Source: Emiliania huxleyi CCMP1516
Taxonomy: Eukaryota > Haptophyta > Isochrysidales > Noelaerhabdaceae
Length of the DNA stretch: 64,000 nt
Assembly: GCF_000372725.1 (NCBI RefSeq)
Contig: NW_005200170.1
Span: forward strand, 123,052-187,051
Direction: 5' to 3'
A model generated the notes under the pieces. The model searched no databases. It was given only the letters and a program-made list of their open reading frames with translations, and was not told where the DNA came from. This document shows, in pieces, positions 19,682 through 29,200 of the stretch; position 1 is the stretch's first letter, and each line of letters begins with the position of its first letter. A program made the translations under genes and the position numbers.

Positions 19682-21403
19682 ATGCAACACCCAGGCTGCA
19701 ACATCTTTGTGCTGAACGCTTCTGCATCCACTGGGCTTCGCTTGCACCCTGATCACGCACCGTGTGACTGGGAGAATCACCAGTTCGCGTCGGAGGTGTG
19801 GCTTGACCGCGCCCTGCAGGAAGGGACGATGGCTGGCAAAGAGCCGGTCTGGGCTGTGACGGACCCGGCAAAGGCAGATCTGATCTTCATCACCGGCCTC
19901 GACTTTGCATTGTGGTGCGTGCGAGAGCTCGGCGAGACCAGGGACTGGCTCACGCAGCCTGATCCAGCGCTGCGCCTTCGAGGTCGCGGCTGCGCCACAA
20001 ACTCATCGCACGCCGTGCCTCCCGCACGGGCCTATGTCCACACAAGCGGCGGGCTGCTGTCATCACATCCAGCCGCGAGGAAGCTCATGTGGAAACGGCT
20101 GCTTGAAGTGCCGATCATTGCGGGCGCCACCGGCCGTGCGCTGCCGGTCGTCCTCGTCCACACGAACAATGAGTGCTCGCCGCCGTGGGCATTGGCGATG
20201 CAGCCGCCGCCCAACATTCTCAAGCTGCACACGCAGGACCGTCGGCCGAGGCCGTTCGATCGAGTGATTCCCTTTGCGATCGCATCGCCGGACTGGTTGG
20301 TGGGGGATGCGCCGCCGCCCGCCGTGCCGCGATGGCCCGCGCGGCGCCTGCTGTTCTTCGCCGGGCACGTGCCCAAGCTGTACATCTCGTCGACGCGCTT
20401 CAAGATCTGGCAGCAGCTGTGGAACCAGAGCGGCGTCACCGTACTCAGCTCGACGATCGACTGCACGGTCGGCAGCTTCGACATCTGCACCTCGCCGCAG
20501 CGGATCGACAGAGAGTATGCCACCTTCTGCAAGCCGCCGCAGTCGTCGTGCAGGCCCAAGAAGTCCAAGGGCGACAAGTGTGCGTCCTCACCGTCGAAGC
20601 TGCGCCACCTCTGCCTTTTCTATCGACAGGTGCGCGCCTGCGCCCCACAAGGCCTCTCTCACACCGACCACGGAGCGGACCGCGTGTCCCCAATCACGCG
20701 CCCCCCTGCACCTCGCTCGCAGGTCAATTGGCCCACGGAGCGCGCCGCAATGCGCCTCGCCTCGCGCTCGCTGCCGCGCGGCGCCTTCCTCGCCCTTGCC
20801 GCGGCGCACAAGTTCTTCCTCGTCGCGCCGGGTGATTTCACCTCCACGCGCAAGGTCGCCGAGGCGATGGCGCTCGGCGGCGCCGCGGGCGCCCTCCCCC
20901 TCTTCGTCGTGCCGAGGGGCGGCTGGAAGCCCGCGCTCGCCGCGCTGCCGTATTCGTCGTGGCTCGACTACTGCAGCGCCGCGCTCTTCGTCGCGGAGGC
21001 CACCATCGTGCGGAGCATGCCGCGCGTGCTTGCTGCGCTGCGCCGCCTCTCCACGCAAGAGCACGCGCGCAGGCAGCGCCAGCTGCGCCGCCTCTGGCGG
21101 CACTTCGTCTTTCGGCGACGGCCGCGCGACGGCACGGGTGCTGGCCTCGCGCAGGCCCGTGGCGACGCGTCAGGCAGCATTCTGGCAGAGGCATGCTCCG
21201 CCGCCCGCGCCTTTACCGCTGATCGTCGGCGCAGCAGCCTCAACAGCTCAGCCGCCTCGTCCCCTACCGCTGCTCGCCGCCTCGCCATCCTTGTTTCGGG
21301 GACGGGAACGCCTTCATCCAAGAGCCACCGCGCCACGACAAGTCGTCAGATGAGATCAGTGACACGAGCACCCGCGTTCAAGGACTGCAGCTTGCGGGTG
21401 TAG
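19682..21403 (+). CDS. Exostosin-family glycosyltransferase (GT47-like)
   Basis: Golgi-type glycosyltransferase by family. Visible landmarks are CDWENHQFASEVWLDRAL near the N-terminus, DPAKADLIFI, VVLVHTNNECSPPW, the core RRLLFFAGHVPKLYISSTRF, and the C-terminal exostosin signature HKFFLVAPGDFTSTRKVAEA followed by GALPLFVV and WLDYCSAALFV. A GT-AG intron of about 93 nt (about 20630-20723) lies in frame between FYRQ and VNWPTERAAMRL. The open frame runs upstream to 19601, but the first in-frame ATG is 19682, so the N-terminus, including any signal anchor, is not settled and may lie in another exon. The C-terminal 60 residues are low-complexity. Donor sugar and acceptor are unknown. Confidence 0.8.
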   Translation: MQHPGCNIFVLNASASTGLRLHPDHAPCDWENHQFASEVWLDRALQEGTMAGKEPVWAVTDPAKADLIFITGLDFALWCVRELGETRDWLTQPDPALRLRGRGCATNSSHAVPPARAYVHTSGGLLSSHPAARKLMWKRLLEVPIIAGATGRALPVVLVHTNNECSPPWALAMQPPPNILKLHTQDRRPRPFDRVIPFAIASPDWLVGDAPPPAVPRWPARRLLFFAGHVPKLYISSTRFKIWQQLWNQSGVTVLSSTIDCTVGSFDICTSPQRIDREYATFCKPPQSSCRPKKSKGDKCASSPSKLRHLCLFYRQVRACAPQGLSHTDHGADRVSPITRPPAPRSQVNWPTERAAMRLASRSLPRGAFLALAAAHKFFLVAPGDFTSTRKVAEAMALGGAAGALPLFVVPRGGWKPALAALPYSSWLDYCSAALFVAEATIVRSMPRVLAALRRLSTQEHARRQRQLRRLWRHFVFRRRPRDGTGAGLAQARGDASGSILAEACSAARAFTADRRRSSLNSSAASSPTAARRLAILVSGTGTPSSKSHRATTSRQMRSVTRAPAFKDCSLRV

Positions 21404-21543
21404 GTTGAAAACCGGGACGTTGCTCTTTTGCGCGCGGGCGATGATGATGACGCTCTTTACTTTGTCCTTCCTGAGAAGTGCCATGCATGCACGCACGCGA
21501 CTCCGGTTGGCGGTGTCGTAGTACAAAATCCACTTTCTCTTCC

Positions 21544-21921
21544 TTAAATAGTGCCCTTAAAATAGTGCGATCTCCCACCGAGGCCAACGCAAGCGAAAAA
21601 TCGTTCACCAAAAATCGCACTATTCTCGACGCGGCACGCGCGCGTCGAGATCCAAAACTCGACGCAGCCAACTCCAAGCCCAAATCTGGCCAGAGGAGCC
21701 CCATTCGCATTCGCCATTCCTACCCAGTTCCTACCAACCGTCGGCTTTCGCCGCTTTCCTCCCACCGTGATGCCAGTGCTCTTGACGTAGTACCATGCTT
21801 CTGCTTGCTCGCCTTCATCAGAGAGGTCAAATACGTAGTCGCAGTAGTCTACAAGAGTCTCTGGAAGATACGGGCGGTTGCTTCTCCAACCAACGGCGTT
21901 GAGACCCCCACCCACCGGCAC
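21544..21921 (-). CDS. Hypothetical protein, weak
   Basis: 125-codon frame containing RPYLPETLVDYCDYVFDLSD and AWYYVKSTGITVGGKRRKP, more protein-like than the usual shadow frames. No motif is recognised and no exon structure is visible. It lies between the exostosin gene and the VOC-hydrolase gene, in a region that otherwise holds no gene. It could be one exon of a small gene or chance. Confidence 0.3.
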   Translation of the reverse strand: MPVGGGLNAVGWRSNRPYLPETLVDYCDYVFDLSDEGEQAEAWYYVKSTGITVGGKRRKPTVGRNWVGMANANGAPLARFGLGVGCVEFWISTRACRVENSAIFGERFFACVGLGGRSHYFKGTI

Positions 21922-22134
21922 CGCGGCAAATGCCCGGGCCGCCTCCCAACTCCACCCTCACTCACTGTCTGCTATTGCCGCAGCCGCTTCACAGCTGCTC
22001 CTGTGGGAAGAGCCCCAGGGTGGAGCAGCGTGAGCCGCAAGCCCGACCCCCAGGTACAGCCCCCCCCCCCCCCCCCCGGGCCAGAACACCGCGCTCACTT
22101 CTGACAGCGCTCCTTCTGTGTCGCCCGGGCGCGG

Positions 22135-24105
22135 ATGCCGAGCTCCAGCATCGCCTGCCTTGAGCACGTCAACATCAACAGCGACAGCCCGATCGAGGCC
22201 TGCACATTCTACCTCGATGGCATGGGCTTCGTGCAGGACCCGCGGCAGGGTGCGCTCGTAGACGGGAAAGTGTACATCAACAACGTCATGTGGCTGACTG
22301 CGGGCATCAACCAGCTCCACATCCCTATCACTAGCCGTGGCTGCTCGGGCGCCGAGCGTAATGTGTTGCGTGGCATCATCGGCCTCGCCTACGAGGATAT
22401 CGAGGGCCTGTGCTCTCGGCTCGAGTCCATTGAGACGGCACTCGCAGGCACGCAGTTCCGTTGGAGCATGCGCGATGAGAGCACAGTGGACATATGTGGG
22501 CCGGACGGCAACCGCTTCCTGGCGCACCAGCAGCCAGCAGGCGCTCGTGACACGCGGGGCTTTCATCCCGGCCCACCCTCGCTCTGCCTGGGCTTCCAAT
22601 ACGTGGAGTTGGACTGCCCCACCGGCGCGGCACCCGCCATCGCTGCCTACTACAAGCACTACTTCGAGGCTGCGGTGGAGGTGAGGCAGCAGGGTCTGCC
22701 CGCTCAGACTGCAGTCATCCTGACAGGCGGTACCGAGCACTGCACCGAGCTTCGATACGCCGAGCGCGCTGACTACGCGTGCACGCCGGAGGCGCCCTAC
22801 TCGCTCGCCAGCTATGGCATCCACCTCTGCGTCTACATGCCGGACGAGCTCCTGCCGTTGACGATGCAGCGGCTGGCAGACGACGGGCTCCTCTGGGACA
22901 ACCCGCGCTTTGGTTCTCTCGACCGCTCACTCGGCTCGTCGCAATTCCGGTGCAAGGACATTGTGGACGTTAAAGCGCGCAAGCGGCACGAGGGGCCGCT
23001 GCCTCTGGTGATGGAGATGGAGCACGAGGTCCGACTTGCGTCGCATGACACCAGCCCTTTCCTCGCGCAAGAGCCGTACACCGTTGCCGGTCGCGAGCCC
23101 GTGCCGCGCCTAGTCGTCAGCGAGGTCAGCAGCTTTGAGAAGGACTGGCCAGCGGTGCGAGCAGAGAAGAACGCGGCGACAGTCGGATATATGCCATCCG
23201 CGATGCTGGTGCACGACGTGGACATCGACGACGTCGAGTACCTCCGCCATGACGACAAGCCTTTTCTGGCAACCATCTTCAAGCCCGTGGGGCAGGGGCC
23301 CTTTCCAGTGGCGCTCGAGGTGCACGGAGGATGTTGGTGTCGCGGATCACGTGAGAAGAGCCGGCCGACCAACGTGGCCTTGGCGCAGAGGGGCGTTATC
23401 GTCGTGGCAATCGACTTTCGGACTTGCGCATATCCGGCCTCGCTGGCCGACATCCACTACGCGGTCCGTTGGGCGAAGGGGGAGGCTCCGTCCTGGAACG
23501 GCGTGCCGGAGTGCATCGGGCTCCTGGGAACCTCGTCGGGGGCGCACCAAGCGATGCTGCTCGGCCTGCGCCCCGGCGATCCTCGCTACGCCGTGCTGCC
23601 ACCGCCTCCGGGACCACAGGGGGCAGTCGTCGATGGCACCGTCTCCTACGTCATCATGCTGTCCCCGGTGATGGACCCGCTCGGCCGCTATCAGTATGCC
23701 AAGGGGCGACGCACAGACGTCAAACCGCCTGCTGACTTCAATGCCGAGTTGATACTGTCTCTCCACGACCAGTATTGGGGCTCGGAGGAAGCCATGGCCG
23801 AGGGAGCTCCGGCACGAATCCTTCGGCGCGGCGAGAAGACGGCCCTCCCGCCGACGCTCGTCATTCACCACCAGTACGAAAGCCCGCACCCAAGACCCGA
23901 CGTGGACAGCTTTGTCGAGGAGTTTCGCAAAGCGGGAGGGCAAGTCGCGGTCCATGTCCTGCCTGGCACCTTTCCCGGGCCATCCCGAAGCTCGTACTGG
24001 ATGAATGATGACGTGAGGGCACCCGCTGCAAACAAGGTCCTTCGCGACATGGCTGGCTTTGCCCAGCAGCACTGTCAGCAGTGTCGCCTGCGGGAAGGTT
24101 CGTAG
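22135..24105 (+). CDS. Fusion of two VOC (glyoxalase-like) domains with an alpha/beta hydrolase
   Basis: One uninterrupted frame of 656 codons, rare in this intron-rich window. Residues about 8-130 look like a vicinal-oxygen-chelate domain (ACLEHVNINSDS, FYLDGMGFV, NQLHIPI, CGPDGNRFLAHQ). A second related unit spans about 140-255 (GFQYVELDCPTGAAPAIAAY, SYGIHLCVYMPDEL). Residues about 380-640 form an alpha/beta hydrolase of the esterase type: VALEVHGGCWCRG (HGG oxyanion motif), VIVVAIDFRT, and the nucleophile elbow GLLGTSSGAHQAML (G-x-S-x-G). Near the end, where these enzymes usually have a catalytic His (G-x-x-H-G), the sequence is PGTFPGPSR, so the His appears replaced by Pro. Whether the hydrolase is active is therefore open. 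VOC domains often bind metal; substrates are unknown. A poly-C run lies just upstream (22061-22078), and AT-rich AATAAATAAAA at 24143-24160 may be a 3' end signal. Confidence 0.75.
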   Translation: MPSSSIACLEHVNINSDSPIEACTFYLDGMGFVQDPRQGALVDGKVYINNVMWLTAGINQLHIPITSRGCSGAERNVLRGIIGLAYEDIEGLCSRLESIETALAGTQFRWSMRDESTVDICGPDGNRFLAHQQPAGARDTRGFHPGPPSLCLGFQYVELDCPTGAAPAIAAYYKHYFEAAVEVRQQGLPAQTAVILTGGTEHCTELRYAERADYACTPEAPYSLASYGIHLCVYMPDELLPLTMQRLADDGLLWDNPRFGSLDRSLGSSQFRCKDIVDVKARKRHEGPLPLVMEMEHEVRLASHDTSPFLAQEPYTVAGREPVPRLVVSEVSSFEKDWPAVRAEKNAATVGYMPSAMLVHDVDIDDVEYLRHDDKPFLATIFKPVGQGPFPVALEVHGGCWCRGSREKSRPTNVALAQRGVIVVAIDFRTCAYPASLADIHYAVRWAKGEAPSWNGVPECIGLLGTSSGAHQAMLLGLRPGDPRYAVLPPPPGPQGAVVDGTVSYVIMLSPVMDPLGRYQYAKGRRTDVKPPADFNAELILSLHDQYWGSEEAMAEGAPARILRRGEKTALPPTLVIHHQYESPHPRPDVDSFVEEFRKAGGQVAVHVLPGTFPGPSRSSYWMNDDVRAPAANKVLRDMAGFAQQHCQQCRLREGS

Positions 24106-25892
24106 AGCCATCCTTCCGGATACGAGGGAGAGAGCTGTAAAATAGATAAATAAATAAAACCGCGCCAGCAGTTTGAGGTTTGAGGACACAGCACTCTCTC
24201 CTGCCGAAAGCGCCACAAAAACGCCGTGGTATTTCTTTTGGTGTACCTGTGAGCTGTGTAGTGTTACGGTGCACCCCAAGTGGCAGTGTGTGTGTGTGAG
24301 TGTGTGTGAAAGCGCCGTCGCAACTGCCATGTCGGCAGGTTGTAGGCTGGTGCTCTCGCCCCGCTGGCGGCGCGGACCGGTGCGGCGGCTCCGAGCCCTC
24401 CTGTGGGCCCGGCCGCGGCGGCTCGCCGTCGCGGTGCCGAACAATGTGAACAGTCCGGATTCATCCCGGCGTGCCGCCGGTGCCGCTTCTTCGGCGAAAT
24501 TTTGATCAAGCTCTTTGTCGACAAAGCTCTGACTGAGCTCCTGCTGCTCGACTGCGCGGCGGAACCGGGCCCTGGATGCTGAGATGTGAGGCGCCGGCAC
24601 CGGGGCTACAACGCGGGGCCATCTCCAGGCTGTCTCGGGCAACCTCAAAATTGGCGCGCCTCGCTCTGCTGCTGCTGCTGCTGCTGCTGCTGGTGGTGGT
24701 GGTGCAGATGCTGCTGCTGGTGCGGCTCGGCTCTCCGACTCGACTCGCCGCGGGCGTGGCGGGCATCTGACGCGGCGGGCGGCGTCGCGGGCGGCAGCGA
24801 TCGCGGCTCGACGGTGGAGGTGGAGGCTGGTGGCTGTGGTGGACTTTGAGTTTATTTGATGATGGACTACGAGGACTGGGGGTCAACCGGGAGGCAGGGG
24901 GTCAACCAGGCGACGGAGGACCGTGGGCCATCGCGGGGACTGCTGCGTACGGAGGACGCGGCAGGCAGATCCGGATGGTCTTCACGCCGGTGGGTGGAAC
25001 CGAGGCGTCTTGGACGCTCAGCTCTACCTTAAGCTCCTGAGGGGCGCGTGGTTTTAACCACGTAGTATGACTACAGCCCACTACAGACACCCTCCCTCTC
25101 CACACACGTGTGCACACTCCCTCACCCTCTCCTCTCTCCTCTCTCTCTCTCTCTCTCCTCTCTCTCTCCTTGTCTGCTGTCTGCCTGACTCAGGCACTAA
25201 TTCTGCCGATGCGTGATTGTGTGTGGGCTGCTCCGAGGGGGCCCTGTGCAATCGGATGGGTAGGGAGTCTGTGCCCGGGCGGTGTCCGGTGTGGAGTCTC
25301 TCTCTGATCCCACCTGTGGTGTTGGGTGTGAGGTTGTGGCGGCTTCGATCCCAAGGGGGGGAGCTGATCCCACTCATAACCAACTCTCAGGGGCAGTAGG
25401 TGGGCGAGCCTCGAGCGCGCTCATCTCGATCGTCAAGGCGTCGCAACGCGCGGTCTTCCGCGGGGGGAGCTTCGTCGACGGGTGCGGGATCGCGGCGCAG
25501 TCTGTGCCGTGGCGATGCCTCCGGCTGTTTGCGGCGGGCGGCTTGCTGCTCGCGGCGATGGCAAAAAACTCGTCTCGCTGCACACCAAGGGCTTATGCTC
25601 TGGCGAGATGTGAGGCGCATGCGCCCAGGAGGGGAGGGCGCATGCGTAACGACGCTGCTAGAGATGCGTTTCGGGGCCCAGAGATAAAACTTCTGTGATG
25701 CCATGCATGACCTAGTAGTGTCCCCAGCTATGGGCGTGTCCACGTTGGAGCCAGGTGTGGTGTGGGCGCGAGAATAGCTCCGCCGTTAATGGAGGCAACC
25801 GATGCGAGTCGACTGGTGTGTGTCGTCGTGGTTTCGTATCAAGAATACTCACTCACTCACCCAAGCAAGTGGCAGTGCGCGTCCCGTGTGCG
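24106..25892. other. Intergenic with simple repeats and a possible short ORF
   Basis: No firm gene. A (GCT)n run at 24668-24720 and CT-rich microsatellite at 25105-25170 are present. GGTGTACCTGT at 24240-24250 follows TTTCTTTT and precedes an ATG at 24330 that opens a 58-codon basic frame (SAGCRLVLSPRWRRGPVRRL), which could be a targeting peptide or chance. Frames at 25282-25698 look random. Confidence 0.4.
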
Positions 25893-25900
25893 CGTGCCGG

Positions 25901-26008
25901 TATAAAATCACCTTGCCAACAACATACCTACAACTTCTTTTCGCCTGTGACCACGCGAGTTTCTTTTCGCCTCTTTTCGTGGTGTACCTGTTTAGATGCC
26001 AGTGCGCG
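25901..26008 (+). promoter_or_regulatory. Promoter region of the SNF2-RING gene
   Basis: TATAAAATC (25901-25909) is followed by TTGCCAACAACATACCTAC (25913-25931), TTTCTTTTCGCC, and GGTGTACCTGT with TGCCAGTGCGCG (25981-26008). The start codon is at 26219. The second motif pair also occurs before the genes at 37386 (minus) and 46021 (plus). A promoter or leader role is inferred from position and recurrence. Confidence 0.5.
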
Positions 26009-26218
26009 TAGAGAAAAAAAAACAACCACAGCACGCACTGGCCTCTCGGTGTTGGCAGCGACCAGTCTCCGCAAGCCGAGGCGGGCGGCCTCCCCGCGCG
26101 CGAACAGCCCCGCACCACCCTCCCCCTTCTAGCCCCATCCACCCCGCCCGCCCCGCCCGCCCCGCCCGCCCCGCCCTCCAGGACCTGGCCGATACCGCAA
26201 CCGAGCAAGCGAGCGGCA

Positions 26219-29200
26219 ATGTCGGGCCGCAAGAGCAAGAAGCGGCCGCTCGAGGACGGGTCGGGCGCTCACCCCCCCCCTTCCATTAGCCTGTCGTCGG
26301 GCGCGCCCGTCTCGATGAGCGAAGAGCAGCGGGCGCACTGGGAGAGCGACCAGGGCGGCGCGATGGCGGCCCGCCGCGGGTGGGAGCTGGACGTCGTGCG
26401 GCTGCTCGGCTCGGCGCGGCTCACCTTCACGGCGGACGCCGCCGAGACGGGCGAGGGCCTCGCGCGAGCGCTCGGCCTCCGCGAGCGCGCCACAAAGCCG
26501 CGCAAGCCCGAGGCGCGCTGGTGCCGCGACAGCAAGTCTGGCGCTGCGGCGCGGGCACTCGCCGCGTCGGCCGAGATCGCTCCGGACGGCGCCGACACGA
26601 GCTGCCGCGAGGGGTGGCACGCCGCCAGCGGAGAAGTCGAGGGGCAGGGGCACGCGCTGCCGAGCAAGCTGCTCTCCGCGCTGCACGCCGGCAGCGCTGG
26701 GTTGGGTGGAGGAGAGGGCACGCCGCGAGCCTCTGCGAGACAGCGGCGCGTTGGTGCCTTGTAGGGAGCCTGGTGGCGGAGGAGGAGCACTCCGAGGCGC
26801 TGCTCGAGGCGGTGGTGGCGCTCTCCGTCCCCGATCCCTCCCTGTGGGGCTCGCCGCTGCTGCGCGCCGTCTGCGTCGCTGGACCCGAGCCCCTCCTCAA
26901 GGGAGGTGCCGGCTGGGGAGGGGGAGGGGGAAGGGGGCGGGGTGTGGAGAAGGTATGTGTGAGCGCCTCTTCACGTGGTCCGGCTGTGGGCAGGAGGGCG
27001 GCTGGGCGGGGGGCGGCGGGTGGAGGTGTGCATGCACGTGTACGCGACGCGGCTGCTCCTCTACCTCATCGCCCACCCCTCCCTCCGCTTGCTCATGGAG
27101 CACCTCTCGCCCGCGGCGCCGCCGTCGCCCGTCACCCCGCTGCCGGCCCAGCCGACGCTGTTCGCGTCGCGCGGCGGCGGGGCGGCGCCTCCTTTCTCGC
27201 TCGAGGGCGTGCTCAAGAGTTGCGAGCACACCGGGTACCGCGAGGCTGACCAGCCCGAGGGCCTCGCCCTCGCGCTCAAGCGGTACCAGCTGCAGGCCCT
27301 CGCGTGGATGGTCGACATGGAGGACGAGACCCTCCTGCCGCGCGGCGTCAACGGGCTCTTCTGGGAGGTCCGGCCGTGGGCGGACGGAGGCAGGTACTAC
27401 TACTCGCGCGCGCTGGGCGAGATGCGGCTGCAGGCGCCGCCCGTCGCCCTTTGGGGGGAGGGGGGTGGCATCTTGGCGACACCTCGGCGATACCTCGGCG
27501 ATCCCTCGGCGATACCTCGGCGACACCTCGGCCACACCTCGGCCACACCTCGGCCACACCTCGGCGGTGGCTCTGCGGTCTCTGCAGGCGCCGCCCTTCG
27601 CCCTGGGCGGCCTGCTCTGCGACGAGATGGGGTGCGGCAAGACGCTCGAGGCGCTTCGCCCTGTGGAGGGAGGACTCACGGTCCAAGTATGGTGTCACAG
27701 GCTCGGCAAGACCCTCGAGGTCCTCGCGCTCATCGTGGCCACCCTCCCGACTTCGCAGACCTCGCAGCCCGCCGCCGCCTCCTCCTCCTCCTCCTCGTCC
27801 CCCCCGACGCCGTCGCCGCCGTCGCCGCCGCCGCCCCCTCCCCCGCCCCAGCGGCGCAAGGGCAAGGCGGCTGGCGGGAAGGCAAAGGCAAGGGCGGCGG
27901 GCGGCGGCGATGGCGGCAGCGACGCCGACGGCAAGATCCCCTCCCACGCGACTCTGATCGTGGCGCCTCACAACGCTCTGGTGTGGCGGCGGCTCTCTGC
28001 GTGTGGACGGCGTCTCTTCACACCGCTGGCGGTGGACAGGTGCCTCCGACGCTGGTGTGCCAGTGGCTCGCCGAGATCCGAAAGAGCTTGGTCGGCGGCG
28101 GCACCGGAGGAGGGGGAGGAGGAGGAGGAGGAGGGCCTCGGCTGCGCGTGGCGTCGTACACGGCGGAGCAGGTCTTCCGAGATCACCCGAGATCGCCCCA
28201 GATCGCCCGAGATCGCCCGAGATCGCCCGAGATCACCCGAGATCACCCGAGATCGCCCGAGATCACCCGAGATCACCGCGGATCAGGTCGTCCCTCGCGA
28301 CGCGGCGGGCAAGTGGCGCGGCTCGGCGGCGGCGCTCGCGGCGCACGACGTGGTCGTGACGGCCCACGCTCAGTGGCTCGCGTTCTGACCTCGCGATGAG
28401 TGTGGATCAACAGGCGCACGACGTGGTCGTGACGACCTACCCTGCCCTCGACAAGTGTCCGGCGGCTCTTGGCGCGATCGGCTGGCGGCGGATCGTCCTC
28501 GACGAGATGCAGGAGCCTAGAGTCGTAATGAGAAGAGGAAGAAGAGTCCTGGTACTCACACGTGCTCGACGAGTTGCAGGAGGTTCGCTCCTCGACTACG
28601 GAGCTCGCCAAGAAGTGCGAGCGCCTCTCTGGCCGCCGGCGGTGGATGGTGTCCGGCACGCCGCTCTACGCGTCCCTCTCCGACCTGAGAGGCGAGCTGC
28701 ACCTCTGCGCGTCTCGGCTCACTCTCGGCTCACTCTCGGCTCACCTTGGCTATCTCTCGGCTCTCTCTCGGCTCACCTCGGCTCACCTTGGCTCACTCTC
28801 GGCTCACCTTGGCTATCTCTCGGGCAGGCGAGCTCAACTTTCTGCGCGTCTCGCCCTTTGGCGCGGGGCACGAGGACGGCTTCTGGCACCACGTGATCGC
28901 GGGGCCGTGGGAGCGGCGAGACGACGCGGCGCTCGACGCGCTGCAGGTGCTGCTTCGCGCGCTGATGCTGCGCCGCTCGAAGAGCCAGACGACTCTCGAC
29001 GGCGTCCCCATCCTCTCGCTGCCTCCTCGGACGCTCCGCCGCGAGCCGATCAAGCTGGAGGGCTCCGAGCTCGCATCGTGCGCCCCGCCCCGCCCCGAAG
29101 CGGCTCCTCGCGCCTCTTGCTGTGAACGGCGGCTCTTCACGCCTCCAGCTGCGAACAGGTACGCCCTGCTCGAGCAGCTCATCGCCGCAGAGATCCTCCG

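Noticed and set aside
20630-20723. In-frame low-complexity loop in the exostosin protein
   Set aside because: Has a GT donor and CGCAG acceptor, and removing it joins conserved exostosin sequence, so it is treated as an intron.
23347-24648. 433-codon minus-strand ORF
   Set aside because: It runs antisense to the VOC-hydrolase gene, whose plus-strand frame carries clear domain motifs; the minus frame has none.
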